From assembly GCF_004358665.1 (NCBI RefSeq), contig NZ_SMZR01000001.1, forward strand, positions 1,178,001 through 1,242,000: a stretch of DNA of 64,000 nucleotides, written 5' to 3'. Made by a program: the position numbers and the translations under genes. The DNA comes from Jeotgalibacillus sp. S-D1 (GTDB lineage: Bacteria; Bacillota; Bacilli; Bacillales; Jeotgalibacillaceae). How positions within the stretch are numbered: position 1 is the stretch's first letter; each line of letters starts with the position of its first letter. This document shows, piece after piece, positions 61,317-64,000 of the stretch. The notes under the pieces are model-generated. The model saw only the letters and a program-made list of their open reading frames with translations. It did not search any database and was not told the DNA's origin.

Positions 61317-62372
61317 TTAAACCTCCCCTTTTGGGTCGTTTGTGACAGGGAATTTCCTCTGTCTTTTTAGTACTGCAGCAGGAGGCTCTACTTTTGGCGC
61401 ATCAGGATGCAGCAGCCATGTAGCAGCATAATGAGTATCAGACACCTTAAACATAGGAGGCTGCTCTTCAAGATCAATAGCCATTGCGTAACGATTTCGA
61501 ACAGCAAAGGAATCACCTTTTGGCGGATTCAATAAATCCGGAGGAGAACCAGGGATAACAAACAGCTCTTCATCCTCAGTATCAATGCTTGGCATTGAAC
61601 TGATCAGCCCCCACGTATATGGATGCTGCGGGTTATAGAAAATTTCATCCACTGTACCAACTTCGACGATCCGGCCGCCGTACATTACAGCTACACGGTC
61701 GGCCACATTCGCCACTACTCCAAGATCATGTGTTATAAAAATGATGGAGGTATCAATTTTCTTCTGAAGATTCTTCATCAGATCTAAAATTTGGGCTTGA
61801 ATCGTAACATCCAAAGCCGTAGTAGGTTCATCAGCAATTAATACCTTTGGGTTGCAAGCCAATGCAACAGCTATAACAATACGCTGTCTTTGACCTCCCG
61901 AAAATTGGTGAGGATACTGGTTAATTCTGCGTTCCGGCTGAGGCAGACCAACAAGCTTTAATAATTCCAAAGCACGGTCCATTGCCTGTTTCTTTGAAAA
62001 CTTCTGATGCTTGATCAGCGGTTCAGCAATTTGTTTGCCTATTTTCATTGTAGGATTCAATGACGTCATTGGATCCTGAAAAATCATGGAAATATCTTTT
62101 CCTCTGATTTTTTCCATTTGTTTATCTGTCAGATGAGCCAGGTTTTTGCCGTCAAATAAAATCTCGCTGCCTTCTTTAATTTCAGAGTTGGATTTTGGCA
62201 GCAGGCGCATAATTGCTTTTGTCGTTACAGACTTCCCCGAGCCTGATTCACCAACAATCGCAAGTGTTTCTCCCTTTTTTAATTCAAAATCAACACCCCG
62301 GATGGCTTTAACTTCACCGGCATATGTGTTGAAGGATATATTAAGATCTTTAACTGTTAATATATTATTCAT
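61317..62372 (-). CDS. oppD: Oligopeptide ABC transporter ATP-binding protein OppD
   Basis: 351 residues from the ATG at 62372 (GGGTGGTG upstream; the frame's GTG at 62384 lies in the ribosome site). Walker A GESGSGKSV, signature SGGQRQRIVIA, Walker B VLIADEP, switch His in FITHDLG, and the oligopeptide-type C-terminal domain PHPYTWGLISSMP... ending with peptides typical of OppD. Pairs with OppF. Confidence 0.93.
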   Translation of the reverse strand: MNNILTVKDLNISFNTYAGEVKAIRGVDFELKKGETLAIVGESGSGKSVTTKAIMRLLPKSNSEIKEGSEILFDGKNLAHLTDKQMEKIRGKDISMIFQDPMTSLNPTMKIGKQIAEPLIKHQKFSKKQAMDRALELLKLVGLPQPERRINQYPHQFSGGQRQRIVIAVALACNPKVLIADEPTTALDVTIQAQILDLMKNLQKKIDTSIIFITHDLGVVANVADRVAVMYGGRIVEVGTVDEIFYNPQHPYTWGLISSMPSIDTEDEELFVIPGSPPDLLNPPKGDSFAVRNRYAMAIDLEEQPPMFKVSDTHYAATWLLHPDAPKVEPPAAVLKRQRKFPVTNDPKGEV

Positions 62373-62386
62373 TGAATTCACCACCC

Positions 62387-63418
62387 TTAGTCTCTCATTT
62401 TTGGATCAAGCGCATCACGCAATCCATCCGCGAGCAGATTAAATGTAATCATTAGAAGACTAATGACAACTGAAGGAACAATCAATTGGTATGGATACAG
62501 CAGCATTACCTTAAATCCATTTTCGATTAATGTACCAAGAGATGCGTCTGGAGGCTGCAGCCCAAGACCGATAAAGCTTAGAAACGCTTCAAAGAAAATA
62601 GCACTAGGAATGGTAAACATCGTATTAATAATGATTACACCAACCATATTAGGAAGCAGATGCTTAAATATAATGCGCATATCGGTAGAACCTAGCGTTT
62701 TGGATGCCAAAGCAAATTCCTGGTTTTTAAGCTTTAATACTTGACCACGAACGACCCTGGCCATGGTTGTCCAGCCCGTGATTGCCAGTGCAAGCGTAAT
62801 AGATAAAATACCTGGCTCCAGTATAATAATCAAAAGGATAACGATTACTAGATTTGGTATTCCCGTTAATATCTCGACGAGCCGCTGCATAACATTGTCG
62901 ACTCTGCCACCGAAATAACCGGATATCGCTCCATAGGATACACCTATTATCATGTCAATCACGGTAGCAAGGAAAGCAATTAAAAGAGAAATTTGCACAC
63001 CTTCCCAAAGGCGGGTGAATAGGTCCCGACCATATTTATCTGTACCAAACCAGTAGTATTCCTCTACCTGTTTGTCAACATACGGAGTTAAAGTGACGCC
63101 ATTACGATTCACTAATGTGCCATCAAAAGGAAGCCAGTCCACATTTTCAAGTGCCGCTATTCGCGGAGGCAGATTAGAATGCTCAGCGCGCTGAACGTCG
63201 CCATCATATCCGCTCATAAATGGGCCTACAAATGCCATAAAAATTAGCAATAACAAAATTACAAAACTTACAATAGCAGCTTTATTCTTTTTAACTCGTA
63301 AATAAGCATCCTGCCAAAAATTAAGACTTGGTTTCTCTATTTTTTCTGCCAGCGAGCTGTCATAATGGGCTGGTTGAAACATTTCTTTAGGGAAACGTTT
63401 ATCTGAATGATTTGTCAT
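62387..63418 (-). CDS. oppC: Oligopeptide ABC transporter permease OppC
   Basis: 343 residues: a cytosolic N-terminus, one span near 50, an extracytoplasmic loop, then five spans with the EAA loop SKTLGSTDMRIIFKHLLPN contacting the ATPases. Ends LADGLRDALDPKMRD. Its ATG shares one base with the oppB stop codon (TGATG), and GGAGGA lies inside oppB. Confidence 0.93.
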   Translation of the reverse strand: MTNHSDKRFPKEMFQPAHYDSSLAEKIEKPSLNFWQDAYLRVKKNKAAIVSFVILLLLIFMAFVGPFMSGYDGDVQRAEHSNLPPRIAALENVDWLPFDGTLVNRNGVTLTPYVDKQVEEYYWFGTDKYGRDLFTRLWEGVQISLLIAFLATVIDMIIGVSYGAISGYFGGRVDNVMQRLVEILTGIPNLVIVILLIIILEPGILSITLALAITGWTTMARVVRGQVLKLKNQEFALASKTLGSTDMRIIFKHLLPNMVGVIIINTMFTIPSAIFFEAFLSFIGLGLQPPDASLGTLIENGFKVMLLYPYQLIVPSVVISLLMITFNLLADGLRDALDPKMRD

Positions 63419-64000
63419 CAGTTATTTCCTCCTGACAATCGAATACGCGGATCAATGATGCTGTATAAAATATCAACCACAAAAACAATGACAATGAACA
63501 AGACTGCAAACAGGATTGTTGTTCCCATTATCACAGGGTGGTCTAATAACTCAATCGATTTAACGAACTGTTCTCCCAGTCCTGGAATGGCAAAGACCTG
63601 TTCAACGACCAGAGAACCTGTCATCAGGCTGACTGTTAGAGGTCCAAGAACGGTTACCACAGGAATTAAGGCATTTCGCATTGCGTGTTTAAAAGCAACC
63701 TCAAATGAAGAGGCACCCTTTGCCCGTGCTAGTGTAATATAATCTGAACTTAAAACATCAATCATTTCAGTTCTCATAAATCGTGCTGCAATTGATATTG
63801 GGAATATGGCAAGAGCTATCGTGGGCAGGATGGAGTATTCAAACCCTCTCCAAAAAGCAACGGGGAGCCAGCCGAGTTTTACAGCGATAAAATACTGTAA
63901 AAGTGCAGCAAATACGAATGATGGTACTGACTTACCTAAAACGGCTACCAATGTTGAACCGTAATCCAGCCAAGTGTTTTGTCTTAGAGCGGCAACTACC
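63418..64000 (-). CDS. oppB: Oligopeptide ABC transporter permease OppB (3' part)
   Basis: The frame stays open to the right edge of the window, so about 193 C-terminal residues are visible and the start lies outside. Conserved blocks: RMIR-like AARFMRTEMIDVLSSDYITL, the EAA loop ARAKGASSFEVAFKHAMRNA, and TGSLVVEQVFAIPGLGEQFV. First visible gene of oppBCDF; oppA is not in the window. Confidence 0.93.
   Translation of the reverse strand, partial: VVAALRQNTWLDYGSTLVAVLGKSVPSFVFAALLQYFIAVKLGWLPVAFWRGFEYSILPTIALAIFPISIAARFMRTEMIDVLSSDYITLARAKGASSFEVAFKHAMRNALIPVVTVLGPLTVSLMTGSLVVEQVFAIPGLGEQFVKSIELLDHPVIMGTTILFAVLFIVIVFVVDILYSIIDPRIRLSGGNN

Overview
The window looks like chromosome of an endospore-forming, low-GC Bacillaceae (Bacillus in the broad sense). 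The evidence is the spore genes (spoVIF, spoVAC/AD/AE, YjcZ-like, cotZ, cotO), the spxA/spxH/mecA/coiA block, Shine-Dalgarno boxes of the AGGAGG type on nearly every gene, frequent TTG/GTG starts and a T-box trpS leader. From about 35 kb rightward the gene set matches the yjb/yjc block known from Bacillus subtilis. The left 20 kb and the 20-35 kb stretch are accessory.

Bases 1-19.9 kb hold an aromatic catabolic island, almost entirely on the minus strand. From the left: a cut flavin-reductase-like gene; hpd (4-hydroxyphenylpyruvate dioxygenase); a five-gene operon of phenylalanine dehydrogenase followed by E1alpha, E1beta, E2 and E3 of a 2-oxoacid dehydrogenase complex; a FlK-type thioesterase; a paaX-nitronate monooxygenase pair; the long operon paaABCD-EthD-paaF-paaG-aldehyde dehydrogenase-paaH-paaJ; and paaK. 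Read together, this suggests L-Phe -> phenylpyruvate -> phenylacetyl-CoA (direct, by the dehydrogenase complex) -> epoxidation, ring opening and beta-oxidation. PaaK would separately activate free phenylacetate. No paaE reductase and no fused paaZ are in the window. Three promoters (thioesterase, paaA, paaK) carry the same near-palindromic element 2-3 bp downstream of the -10 box, so they are probably one regulon. The phenylalanine dehydrogenase operon instead has a perfect match to the cre consensus.

Bases 20-34.3 kb are mixed: an unknown membrane-anchored protein, uvsE, an orphan tryptophan 2,3-dioxygenase, several small proteins (four were too short to be obvious), a GIY-YIG protein, an FAD-dependent amine/D-amino acid oxidoreductase, a zinc alcohol dehydrogenase, a SpoIISA/SpoIISB-like toxin-antitoxin pair, a tRNA-Val(GAC), and a TAXI-TRAP transporter operon with a DUF1850 protein.

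Bases 34.4-64 kb are core-like: a PgpA-family protein; yjcH-yjcG-yjcF; spore genes; fabI with a FapR box; mgtE; prpE; the rluD-type/NAD kinase/SAS synthetase set; yjbL; yjbK-yjbJ; yjbI-spxH; pepF; coiA; mecA; spxA; yjbC; a secreted glycoside-hydrolase-like protein; trpS behind a T-box leader; and oppBCDF, which runs off the right edge. Between yjbL and yjbK lies a 420-bp array of structured repeats whose stems covary between copies. The yjbI-spxH operon has a folded leader ending in a terminator-like T run.

Coordinates of CDS include the stop codon. Starts were chosen from ribosome-binding-site spacing, so several are shorter than the longest open frame.
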